From Nitrospirota bacterium (GTDB taxonomy: Bacteria; Nitrospirota; Leptospirillia; Leptospirillales; Leptospirillaceae): a stretch of 64,000 nucleotides of DNA. Position 1 is the stretch's first letter, and each line of letters opens with the position of its first letter. Shown piece after piece: positions 28,716 to 37,372 of the stretch. The notes beneath the pieces were generated by a model. The model worked only from the letters and a program-made list of their open reading frames with translations. It had not been told where the DNA came from and did no database searches. The DNA lies in the NCBI GenBank assembly GCA_021810805.1, contig JAJZHW010000004.1, forward strand, positions 1 through 64,000. Direction: 5' to 3'. A program made the translations under genes and the position numbers.

Positions 28716-30829
28716 CTCAGCACCGAGAGAAGAATGATGAGGGTGGTAAAGCTATAGATCAGATAGACCGAGATGCGTCCGGAGCGAACCCGCTCCGCGG
28801 CTTCGGCCAGAGCGATGAAGAGTCGGAAAAGGGGGCGGTAAAGAAGGGGCCAGTGGGGATCTTCCACCGAAAGATCAAAGACGGGGTCAGGGTCCTCCGG
28901 AGTGGGAAGGTGCCGTTTCATGGAGAAAAAGACAGGAAAGAAATGGCGAATCGGCTGGGCGAAGGACTCGGCGGAGGCCTGGGAGCGTCCGGAGAGCTCC
29001 CTGTAGCCGCATCCCCATGGAGGTGCCGACCGCATTTTTCCCCGCCTGGTCCCCCAATAAAGCCAGAAGACCGGAAGAGTCAGGATCCCGACAAGTGCGA
29101 GCAGAAGGAGGGGGGATGAAGAGGGCCCCGCTGGGGGGAGGGGCAGAAGCCAGGCCCATCCATAAGCTTCAGGCGGTACGGTAAGGGAGGTCGCCGTCAG
29201 CGGTGACACGACCTTGACCACTTCCTTCAGGACAAGGCCAGGTAAGAGTCCGAGGAGGAGGGATCCCAAGGCCAGCCATCCCATGCCCAGCATCTCGAGG
29301 AGGGAGCACTCATGGGCTGCCTTGGCTCCTTCTGATCGGGGCAGGCCGAGATAGCCCACGCCGAAGAACTTGAGAAAGGCCATGGCAGCAAGGGCGGAGG
29401 CAAGAACAAGGATGGCTGCCCCAAAAAGAACGGAGCTCCGCTGGATAGTTCCAGAGAGATCACGAGCCTGCAATGTCGCCTGGAGAAGGAGCCATTCCGA
29501 GGCGAAGCCGTTGGTCGGGGGGATTCCGGAGATGGAGAGGACACCAAGGAGAACCAAGGTCCCGGAGCGGGGCATATGGCGGAGAAGTCCCCCCATCCGG
29601 TTGAGATTTGTCTCTCCGGTTGCATGGATCATGGTGCCGGCTCCGAGAAAGAGAAGACTTTTGAAAAATGCATGGTTGAGAGCATGGAAAAGTGCGGCAG
29701 AAAGAGCCAAGGTTCCTGGAAGGGGGTGGCCTGTTTTGAGATAGAGAATCCCGAGGCCTGTTCCCAAAAGGATGATGCCGATATTTTCAAGGGAGGAGTA
29801 AGCCAGAAGGGCCTTGGGTGCCGATTGGAGAATGGCGTGAAGAATTCCGAATAGGGCCATAAAAGCCCCTGTGACCATAAGAAGGATTCCGAAGGAGGAG
29901 GCAAGCTGATGGAGCCCCACCAGCTCGAAGAGGGCCCGGATAAGGCCGTAAATGGCGGCCTTGAGCATGACGCCGCTTAGCAGGGCAGAGGCCGGAGTCG
30001 GTGCCGCCGGATGTGCCAGAGGAAGCCAGACATGGAGAGGGAGAAGTCCTGCCTTGGCCCCGAAGCCCAGAAGAAAGAGAAGGGAGGCGAGGAGGGCGCC
30101 CTTGGGGGAGAGGTGGCTCTGGCTCAGCGCCTCAAAGGAAAATGAGCTCAGGGAGACGATGGAAGAAGGGGTTTCCCGGATGGACAGCAGGGCAAAGGAA
30201 GCCAAAATCAGGAGGCTTCCTCCATGGGCCAGCAGAAGGGTGAGGTATCCGGCTCGCCGGACCTCGGGGGTCTTGTCCCCGGACAGGATCAAAAAGAAGG
30301 AGGCGACAGCCATCACCTCCCAGAAAACCATGAAGGAATAGGCATCGTCGGCGAGGAAGACCCCGCCTGTAAAAAAGAGAAAAAGGGTCGTGCGCGAGAG
30401 AAGCTCGGCGACCCTCTTCGTGGCCATATCCTTGGTATAACCGGCGGAAAAAAGGAGAACTCCCGTCGAGGCCCCTCCTAAAAGAAGAAGAAAAAAACTC
30501 GCGAGGGGATCCTGGCGCAGATGAATGAAGAGGTCGGGAATGCCGCCAGGAAGGACGAGACGGATGTCAGATCCTGCCAGAAGTCCCCGAAGTCCGGAGA
30601 ACGTCAGTGCCAGGGTTTCCAGGGAGAGCAGGAGAAAGATTGGCGTGGCAAAGGTTGGACGTCTTGTCAGAAGCCAGGCGCCGGCAAGCCCTGTCACCAG
30701 AAGAGCAAGGAGGGTCGAAAGGCTGAAGAAAAGAGGCGTTGCCGAAAGAGAGGTCACGGATGTGTCATCTTTCCCTGAGGCCGGGATGTTCCTGTGGAAC
30801 TCTAAGGGGCAGGGTGAGAAGGTGTTCAA
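28706..30829 (-). CDS. HyfB/HycC/NuoL-like antiporter-type membrane subunit
   Basis: SFMVFWEVMAVASFFLIL, GFGAKAGLLPLHVWLPLAHPAAPTPASALLSGVMLKAAIYGLIRALFE. Confidence 0.87.
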   Translation of the reverse strand: MNTFSPCPLEFHRNIPASGKDDTSVTSLSATPLFFSLSTLLALLVTGLAGAWLLTRRPTFATPIFLLLSLETLALTFSGLRGLLAGSDIRLVLPGGIPDLFIHLRQDPLASFFLLLLGGASTGVLLFSAGYTKDMATKRVAELLSRTTLFLFFTGGVFLADDAYSFMVFWEVMAVASFFLILSGDKTPEVRRAGYLTLLLAHGGSLLILASFALLSIRETPSSIVSLSSFSFEALSQSHLSPKGALLASLLFLLGFGAKAGLLPLHVWLPLAHPAAPTPASALLSGVMLKAAIYGLIRALFELVGLHQLASSFGILLMVTGAFMALFGILHAILQSAPKALLAYSSLENIGIILLGTGLGILYLKTGHPLPGTLALSAALFHALNHAFFKSLLFLGAGTMIHATGETNLNRMGGLLRHMPRSGTLVLLGVLSISGIPPTNGFASEWLLLQATLQARDLSGTIQRSSVLFGAAILVLASALAAMAFLKFFGVGYLGLPRSEGAKAAHECSLLEMLGMGWLALGSLLLGLLPGLVLKEVVKVVSPLTATSLTVPPEAYGWAWLLPLPPAGPSSSPLLLLALVGILTLPVFWLYWGTRRGKMRSAPPWGCGYRELSGRSQASAESFAQPIRHFFPVFFSMKRHLPTPEDPDPVFDLSVEDPHWPLLYRPLFRLFIALAEAAERVRSGRISVYLIYSFTTLIILLSVLRWH

Positions 30830-30948
30830 AATAATAGTTCACTGCGTTCAGTATACTACATTTACTGGGGGGGCGGAAGGGGGAATGAAAAGCCGATCGG
30901 CTTGAAAAAGGCGGAGAAGGGACCTAGGATGAAGGAGGAGGTGCAAAA

Positions 30949-31269
30949 ATGCGTGAGGATCCGCGAGACATCCAGCAAAACGAAGTGGCGAGAGAGATCG
31001 AACGAAGCCAGGGACCCATCCCCTGGTGGATGGTCATCCTGATCGTCATCGTCTATGCGACGGCGATTATCCTCTCCCTTCCGATTCTGGGAAACCGGAC
31101 AGGACAGAATATCAACACCTTTTTTTCTCCCGACCATAAGAGGGGAACCTTTGATTTTGGCACGGTTGGCGGAGGCGCCTATCTCGCGGGCGGCTTCTTT
31201 GTCATTTATTATGTCTTTATGATCCGTCCTCGCAGGATGCTCAAGAAGAAAAGCCAGAAGCTTCCCTGA
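30949..31269 (+). CDS. Small membrane protein of unknown function
   Basis: 106-aa ORF with two hydrophobic segments (WWMVILIVIVYATAIILSL; AYLAGGFFVIYYVFMI). Confidence 0.6.
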   Translation: MREDPRDIQQNEVAREIERSQGPIPWWMVILIVIVYATAIILSLPILGNRTGQNINTFFSPDHKRGTFDFGTVGGGAYLAGGFFVIYYVFMIRPRRMLKKKSQKLP

Positions 31270-31271
31270 CC

Positions 31272-32138
31272 ATGATTTCGTCCCCCCGTCCCCTCCGGGA
31301 AAAGGTGCTTTCTTCGGTTCTCTTTTTTCTCACGGCGCTCTCTACGACCTTTGCGGGGGCCCTTCTCGCCGGGAAAGATCCCCTCGCCTCTCCCGCAGAT
31401 TTTTGGTCTGGCCTTCCTTATTCTCTCACCCTTCTTTTCATTCTTTCTGCGCACGAAGCCGGGCATTTCTTTATGGCACGCCACCACGGTGTCGACTCCC
31501 CTCTTCCCTGGTTCATCCCGGCGCCCACACTCGTGGGAACATTCGGGGCGCTTATTCGCCTGCCCCGCCTTCCGGGATCCCGCCTTGCCCTTTTTGACAT
31601 TGGCCTGGCCGGTCCTGTGGCCGGACTCGTCCCCTCAATCCTCGCCCTCGCTGCAGGAATTGAGATGTCGAGCGTTGTGGGAGTCGATCCGGGATCCGGC
31701 AAGGGAATGATTCTTGGGGAATCGCTCCTTTTCAAAGGAGTCGAATGGATTTTCGGTGTGGAAAATGGCCCGGGACAGACCCTTCTTCTCTCTCCAGTGG
31801 GTTTTGCAGGATGGGTGGGTCTTCTGGTGACGGCGCTCAACCTGCTTCCGGTGGCGCAGCTTGATGGGGGCCATATTTCTTATGCCCTCTTCGGAAAAAG
31901 GGCCCGTTACGTTTCCTGGGGGCTCATCCTTGCCATGGGGGCCTTGGGGGCTTGGGGGTGGAAGGGGTGGTGGATTTTCGGGGGTCTGATCCTTCTTCTC
32001 GGCCCCGTGCATCCCGACCCTCGAGAGTCTGCCGAGTCCGAGGAAGATCTTCCGTTGTCCCGGAAGATCTGGGGAGTGCTGGCGGCGATTATTTTGTGTC
32101 TGGTCTTTGTCCCTGACCCCCTTCGTCCTGCCGGATAG
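31272..32138 (+). CDS. M50-family (site-2-protease-like) membrane metalloprotease
   Basis: HEAGHFF and NLLPVAQLDGGHISYALFG motifs. Confidence 0.88.
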   Translation: MISSPRPLREKVLSSVLFFLTALSTTFAGALLAGKDPLASPADFWSGLPYSLTLLFILSAHEAGHFFMARHHGVDSPLPWFIPAPTLVGTFGALIRLPRLPGSRLALFDIGLAGPVAGLVPSILALAAGIEMSSVVGVDPGSGKGMILGESLLFKGVEWIFGVENGPGQTLLLSPVGFAGWVGLLVTALNLLPVAQLDGGHISYALFGKRARYVSWGLILAMGALGAWGWKGWWIFGGLILLLGPVHPDPRESAESEEDLPLSRKIWGVLAAIILCLVFVPDPLRPAG

Positions 32139-32985
32139 TCCCGACCATCCATTCATGAATGAGACCGTTGCTCGCGACCACCACGGGAGCGTCAAGTCGA
32201 AAGGGAGCCCCCGTCCCCTCGGTCACCCGTCCGCCGGCTTCGCCCACGATCAATGTTCCCGCGGCCGTATCCCAGGGGGAGAGGTCGAGCTCCCAAAATC
32301 CGTCGAGGACGCCCATAGCCACATGACAAAGGTCGAGGGCGGCTGACCCTGAGCGTCGGATTCCCTGGGCCCCACGGGAAAATTTTTCGAAGTGGTCAAG
32401 ATTACGAAGGGTCGGGCCGTCGGCCTGCCGGTAGGAAAATCCGGTGCACAGGAGAGAACGCTCCGGATCGCTGACCTCGGAGACCCCAATCGGAGATCCG
32501 TTCAGGGTGGCTCCCTGACCGATCAGGGCTTCGAAGTTCATTCTTCGGAGGGGATCCGAGACGAGTCCGTAAAGAACCTTGCCGTTCTGTTCGTAGGCGA
32601 TGGAGATGCAGAAGGCCGGATAACGATGGGCATAGTTTGTGGTTCCGTCGAGGGGGTCGATGATCCATCGTCCGGAGGGACGATGTGAGTGGTTGTTTTC
32701 CGAGGCATTGCCATTTCGGGCGCCGCTCTCTTCGGCAAGAAAGCCATGCTCGGGGAAGGCTGCGGAGAGGATTCCGATGATCGTCTTTTCCGAAGCTAGG
32801 TCGATCTCCGTCACGAGATTGATCCGTCCTTTGAATCCGACCTCGATTTTTCGGGTCAGCCCCTCCCGAAGGATCTCTCCGGCTTTTTCAGCCGCGTGTC
32901 GGGCCGCATCCTGAAGGCAAGTGAGAAAAAGGGGGTCGGTGTCTTGTGGGGGAGGGCCGGCCTCAGTCCTGTGATGGCTCTTCAC
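32089..32985 (-). CDS. Inositol monophosphatase family protein
   Basis: WIIDPLDGTTNYAHRYPAFCISIAYE, SPWDTAAGTLIVGEAGGRVT; GTG start at 32985 assumed because the longer ORF overlaps the next plus-strand gene. Confidence 0.85.
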   Translation of the reverse strand: MKSHHRTEAGPPPQDTDPLFLTCLQDAARHAAEKAGEILREGLTRKIEVGFKGRINLVTEIDLASEKTIIGILSAAFPEHGFLAEESGARNGNASENNHSHRPSGRWIIDPLDGTTNYAHRYPAFCISIAYEQNGKVLYGLVSDPLRRMNFEALIGQGATLNGSPIGVSEVSDPERSLLCTGFSYRQADGPTLRNLDHFEKFSRGAQGIRRSGSAALDLCHVAMGVLDGFWELDLSPWDTAAGTLIVGEAGGRVTEGTGAPFRLDAPVVVASNGLIHEWMVGTIRQDEGGQGQRPDTK

Positions 32986-33135
32986 AAATGGCTCCTTCGG
33001 GGAGTGTGGGGGCGGATTCGGTCTCGTGGCAGACGAGTCCGGACGGACAAGGGTCTTCGTGGACGGTGGGACTATCCATCGGAGGCCCTCTTGTATGATA
33101 ATGGAAAAAGCCGGATTTTTCTTCGAGGAGGTTCC

Positions 33136-33678
33136 ATGTTTGTCACGATTACTTTCATTCGGTGGCTCCACCTTGTGGGAGCCGCGGCCCTTGTCGGGGG
33201 AATGGTTCTTCAACTCTTTGTTGTCAGCCCCCTCTTGTCATGGGTCGACCCGGCGATTCGGGGAAAGCTCGCCAAGAAAGCGACTGATTTTTATCTTCCC
33301 GTTTTTTGGGTCAGCCTCTCTCTGCTCATCATCACCGGGGCCTTCGTGATTTTCGACAGGCTTGTCTCCCTTGAAAATATGGTCTTTCCCTATAAGAACT
33401 CCTATGAGACCTTCTGGCTTCTCAAGCTGAGCTTCGTGGGAGGAATCGCGCTTCTCGGAATCGTCATCGCGAAAATCTCGGGAGAGATTCGCCAGACGAC
33501 CCGCCAGCAGTTCTCGCAGGCCCCTGACTCCGAGACCACCCTTCGCCTTGAGGAAAAGAAGTCCAGACTGCGTCATACCGTGGGACTTCTCCGGAACCTC
33601 AACGTTGTCCTGGGAATCTTTGTTCTGCTCTGGGCGGCGGTTCTTCAGAATATTTTCGGACTTCTGATCCTGCGTTAG
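33136..33678 (+). CDS. CopD-like integral membrane protein
   Basis: FIRWLHLVGAAALVGGMVLQLFVVSPLL and further TM helices; start at internal ATG. Confidence 0.6.
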   Translation: MFVTITFIRWLHLVGAAALVGGMVLQLFVVSPLLSWVDPAIRGKLAKKATDFYLPVFWVSLSLLIITGAFVIFDRLVSLENMVFPYKNSYETFWLLKLSFVGGIALLGIVIAKISGEIRQTTRQQFSQAPDSETTLRLEEKKSRLRHTVGLLRNLNVVLGIFVLLWAAVLQNIFGLLILR

Positions 33679-33721
33679 GATCGGGTCCGGGCAACTACCA
33701 ACCCTCCGCAGCGGAGCTCTC

Positions 33722-35284
33722 TTGGCCTATCTTTTTGACCGGAAAAAACTACAGAAAAAGTCCCTGGACAGAAAAATTCCCACCACGATGGCCACCCAGC
33801 ACCCCGATAACGCCGCTCCCCCTTATTGGAAGGGGAACCAGGACCCCTTCATCAGCACTCTCGATGAGATTGAAGAGTGTTATCGCAGCTATATTGATAT
33901 CGGCTGTCAGGAGTACATGTGGGATTGGGAAGGGAAGTATGTCGACGAAGGGGTGGTGGAGAAGCTTTTTTCCACCCATTACGACTACTTCAAGGAAAAT
34001 CAGATCGGCAAGGACCTCTTCCTGACCTTCCGGCTCCCCAATATCTGGTACGAAAAGGAATATCGGATTGCCCGGGCCTATATCGGGATTCTGACCTTCG
34101 AAGACCTGGCCCGCGATCTCAAACTCAAGACCCCCCCGGTCTTCGAGGTGATCCTGCCCATGACCGACGAAGGGCAGAAGATGCTTTACCTCCAGCAAAC
34201 CTTTCGTAAGATCGCCAAGCTCAAGAATCAGGTCTTTGACGAAGAGGGGACGGTGAAGGATTCCTCCTACCTTCAGGTCATTCCCCTCGTGGAAGGTGTC
34301 TCGGAGCTGACCGCGTCAAGAAAGATTCTTCACGACTATGTGAATCTTCACGACCGGGAATACGGAACAAAGCCGGTCTATCTCCGCCCCTTCATCGCCC
34401 GCTCCGATCCGGCCCTGAACGCAGGGATCGTGCCGGCAACCATTGCCGCCAAGGTCGCACTCTCCGAGTATTACCATTTTGAGGAAGAGACCGGCATTCC
34501 TGTCTTTCCCATCATGGGAGTCGGCTCGCTTCCCTTTCGGGGGGGCCTCTCCCCGTGGAATGTTCCCCATTTTATCGAGGAATATCCGGGCGTCCGGACG
34601 GTCACCGTCCAGTCGGCCTTCCGATACGACTACCCCCAGGAGGATGTTCGCGAAGCCATCACCCTTCTGAACCGCTCGCTGCCGGGCTCGGTCCCGCTCG
34701 CCTATACCCCCGAAGAGGTCAAGGCCGGCGAACGGCTCGTCGAGATTTTTTCAGACCACTACCGCAAGACGATCGAAGAGGTGGCAGACGTGGTGAACCG
34801 CGTCTCCTCCCGCATTCCTCCCCGCCGGGAGAGAAAGCTGCACATCGGCCTCTTTGGATATTCCCGGGGGATCGGGCAGAAGCAGCTTCCCCGGGCGATC
34901 GGCTTTACGGCCTCGCTTTACTCCCTTGGCATTCCTCCGGAGCTCATCGGCACAGGGCGGGGAATCGCCCAGGCCATACGGGAGGGGCTGGGCGATCACC
35001 TCTCTCTTTTTTATCGGCGGCTCAAGGATGACATGCAGGATGCCGGCAACTTCCTGAACAAGGAGAACCTCGAGTTCCTCGCCTCCGAGGATCAGGCCTG
35101 GAGAACCGTCAAGGAGGACATCGACCTGATCGAGGACTTCTTCAAGATCACTCTCGGTCCGGTGACGATCGAGCACTACCTCCACCGGAACTTCGTGTCG
35201 AGCATCTATTTCCTCATGCAGGAGGAAAAGGATTTCTCGGAATATCTCCTCAATGCGGGAATCCTTCGCCGTTCTCTGGGGTAG
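33722..35284 (+). CDS. ppcA: Archaeal-type phosphoenolpyruvate carboxylase
   Basis: RKIPTTMATQHPDNAAPPYW N-terminal signature and about 520 aa length typical of the PpcA family; TTG start. Confidence 0.9.
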   Translation: MAYLFDRKKLQKKSLDRKIPTTMATQHPDNAAPPYWKGNQDPFISTLDEIEECYRSYIDIGCQEYMWDWEGKYVDEGVVEKLFSTHYDYFKENQIGKDLFLTFRLPNIWYEKEYRIARAYIGILTFEDLARDLKLKTPPVFEVILPMTDEGQKMLYLQQTFRKIAKLKNQVFDEEGTVKDSSYLQVIPLVEGVSELTASRKILHDYVNLHDREYGTKPVYLRPFIARSDPALNAGIVPATIAAKVALSEYYHFEEETGIPVFPIMGVGSLPFRGGLSPWNVPHFIEEYPGVRTVTVQSAFRYDYPQEDVREAITLLNRSLPGSVPLAYTPEEVKAGERLVEIFSDHYRKTIEEVADVVNRVSSRIPPRRERKLHIGLFGYSRGIGQKQLPRAIGFTASLYSLGIPPELIGTGRGIAQAIREGLGDHLSLFYRRLKDDMQDAGNFLNKENLEFLASEDQAWRTVKEDIDLIEDFFKITLGPVTIEHYLHRNFVSSIYFLMQEEKDFSEYLLNAGILRRSLG

Positions 35285-35322
35285 ATCGCAACCCGGAGAG
35301 TTTCCACCCAAGGAGAAATGAC

Positions 35323-35631
35323 GTGGCAAAGTCCCTGGAAAAAAGGCTCTTTCTCAAGATCGTCATGCCGGTGCTGGTTCTCGTCGTCATTTCGTGGGTC
35401 CTTTATACCGTCAAGGATCCCCTGATGAAGGGAGCCGCTTCCGTCGCCCTGATGTTCTTTCTGGCCTTTTCCTTCTTCATTCTCCGCAAGCAGTGGCAGG
35501 AGAGGGAGGACTTTAAGGTTCCCACCTGGCTATTCGTCACCCTGATCACCGTGTTGATCCTTTTCCTCACCGGAGTCGGTGTTCTGCCGATCGTCACCAT
35601 GTTCACAAAGCCTCCCTCCTCCTACCCCTGA
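35323..35631 (+). CDS. Small membrane protein of unknown function
   Basis: 102-aa ORF with about three hydrophobic segments, GTG start after an AAGGAG RBS. Confidence 0.6.
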   Translation: MAKSLEKRLFLKIVMPVLVLVVISWVLYTVKDPLMKGAASVALMFFLAFSFFILRKQWQEREDFKVPTWLFVTLITVLILFLTGVGVLPIVTMFTKPPSSYP

Positions 35632-35643
35632 GGAGGAGTTTTT
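35616..35643 (+). terminator. Rho-independent terminator
   Basis: CTCCTCCT-ACCCCTG-AGGAGGAG then TTTTT. Confidence 0.78.
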
Positions 35644-35714
35644 GACACCTCTTGTGGTGTCGATGCCACAAAAGGCCGGGGAAATCTGACACAGGCCGTG
35701 GTGATTCTGCCACA
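35643..35714 (+). promoter_or_regulatory. Duplicated enhancer-like element upstream of lpxC
   Basis: TGACAC-N5-GTGGTG-N4-TGCCACA at 35643-35670 and again at 35687-35714 (44 bp period). Confidence 0.65.
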
Positions 35715-35775
35715 CCGATGGAAATGGCTTCCTTCCTAAACAATTCCCAATCTGAGATTTTTGAAAGTCCTTCCC

Positions 35776-35793
35776 TTGGCATGAAGATTGCAT
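35776..35793 (+). promoter_or_regulatory. Candidate sigma-54 (-24/-12) promoter upstream of lpxC
   Basis: TTGGCATGAAGATTGCAT versus consensus YTGGCACGNNNNTTGCW; correct GG/GC spacing. Confidence 0.68.
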
Positions 35794-35847
35794 GACCTCC
35801 GTTGTGAAACGTGTCGGTCTGCCAACTGCAGGGAACGGAGGGAAGAG

Positions 35848-36771
35848 GTGAGGCTTCAGAAGACGCTCGTTCGACCGGTTGAAATCCGGGGGGTGGGGCT
35901 GCATTCGGGACGGGAGGTCTCCCTTGTCCTTCGTCCGGCTCCGGAGAACCATGGTATTGTGTTTCACCGCTCCGATCTGGGGTCGGTGTACATCCCTGCC
36001 CACGTTCGCTTTGTCAGCCGTGAACGCTCGACTCTCTCGACGGTTCTCTTTGACGGTCAAGCAACGGTTCAGACAGTCGAGCATCTTCTTTCCGCCCTCT
36101 CCGGACTTTCTGTGGATAATGTCATTGCCGAAGTGGACGGGGCAGAGCTTCCCATCCTCGACGGCTCCGCGAAAAATGTCATCGAGGCCATTCGGGAGGG
36201 GGGGCTCTGCGAGCAGAAAAAGAAGCAGTCCTTCTATCGCATCACCCGCCCGGAAGAATTTTCCTCTGAGGGACGATTCCTCTCGGTGGCTCCATCGGAG
36301 ACCTTCGAGGTGGATTATGAGATCGATTTCGGAGGGGGACTGGTGCAGCGCGCGGTCTTTACCCTTTCAGAAGGTCTCTACGACGAGGAGATTTCCCGGG
36401 CTAAGACCTTCTGCTTCGAGTCCGACATTCAGAAGATGCGTTCGATGGGTCTTGCCAAGGGGGGAAGTCTCTCCAATGCCTTGGTCATGGGGAAGGACGC
36501 CCTGATCAATCCGGAGCAGCAGACCTACGACGATGAATTTGTCCGGCACAAGATTCTCGACTTTCTCGGGGATATGCGCCTTTTGGATCGTCCGATCCTG
36601 GGACGGTTTGTCGTTCGCCGAGGAGGACATGCCTTCCATACCGATTGTCTGCGGACGCTTTGGGAAAGTGGGAACCTGAGCCTTCCTTTGGTTCCCTCCC
36701 CCCAGCCTTCGGCCCCCTCCGCCTCCCGGAGCCGAAAAGGGGCGGTCTCTCTGAGCCCGGCCCTCCGTTAA
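35848..36771 (+). CDS. lpxC: UDP-3-O-acyl-N-acetylglucosamine deacetylase
   Basis: QKTLVRPVEIRGVGLHSGREVSLVLRPA, TVEHLLSALSGLSVDN, ELPILDGSA; GTG start with GGAGGGAAGAG RBS. Confidence 0.94.
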   Translation: MRLQKTLVRPVEIRGVGLHSGREVSLVLRPAPENHGIVFHRSDLGSVYIPAHVRFVSRERSTLSTVLFDGQATVQTVEHLLSALSGLSVDNVIAEVDGAELPILDGSAKNVIEAIREGGLCEQKKKQSFYRITRPEEFSSEGRFLSVAPSETFEVDYEIDFGGGLVQRAVFTLSEGLYDEEISRAKTFCFESDIQKMRSMGLAKGGSLSNALVMGKDALINPEQQTYDDEFVRHKILDFLGDMRLLDRPILGRFVVRRGGHAFHTDCLRTLWESGNLSLPLVPSPQPSAPSASRSRKGAVSLSPALR

Positions 36772-37036
36772 ATAAGGCATCTGTCGTTGTCAGGCGGAGC
36801 TCGTCTCGGCCGCCTGAGCAAAGAGGTCAAGACTCTTCGCACCTTTTTGACCTCCCCCGAGCCTTCTGGCCCATGTCTTCTCGCCTCCAATCCAAGCATG
36901 ATCCCCTCTCAAGAGATTATTTCTCCCTTCCCGATTCCTTTTCTTGGCATATCTGAAGAAAATACGAACCTCTTGTGATGATTTCTCGGGGTGTCACAGG
37001 AAAAATGAGGGGGGAAGTCAAAGGGGCTTCAGGTCA

Positions 37037-37336
37037 TCACTTTCTGGCGAGGGAGGGAAAGGAGAGCACGAGGGGGGAGGAGCCGGCTTTCGTCTGGCAG
37101 GCGAGCCGGAGATTGGTCTCGAGAAGCATGGCTTTAGAGAGAAAGTCTTCCAGAGGATTGCGGGGGGGAAGGGAGTCGAGTCCTTCGACAACCTTCACGA
37201 GGCATGTTGCGCAGGCTGACTCTCCGGCACAGAAAAATCCAAAGGCGATCCCCTGGTCGATGGCCCCCTGCAAGAGCGGATGTCCTTCAGGAATCTCGAT
37301 TTCCCGGTCAACTTCGATAATTCTGACGGTGGGCAA
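37037..37336 (-). CDS. 2Fe-2S ferredoxin-like protein
   Basis: CAGESACATCLVKV...LRLAC. Confidence 0.82.
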   Translation of the reverse strand: MPTVRIIEVDREIEIPEGHPLLQGAIDQGIAFGFFCAGESACATCLVKVVEGLDSLPPRNPLEDFLSKAMLLETNLRLACQTKAGSSPLVLSFPSLARK

Positions 37337-37372
37337 GGCACACTCCTTCCGGAAAGAGGATCACTCGGGGAT

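Noticed and set aside
36111-36119. Perfect DnaA box TGTGGATAA
   Set aside because: Single copy inside the lpxC coding sequence (Ser-Val-Asp-Asn region) with no cluster or AT-rich element nearby; not evidence for oriC.
36790-36817. TCAGGCGG/CCGCCTGA hairpin after lpxC
   Set aside because: Perfect 8-bp stem but no U-tract; may be a stop or stability hairpin, not strong enough to list as a terminator.
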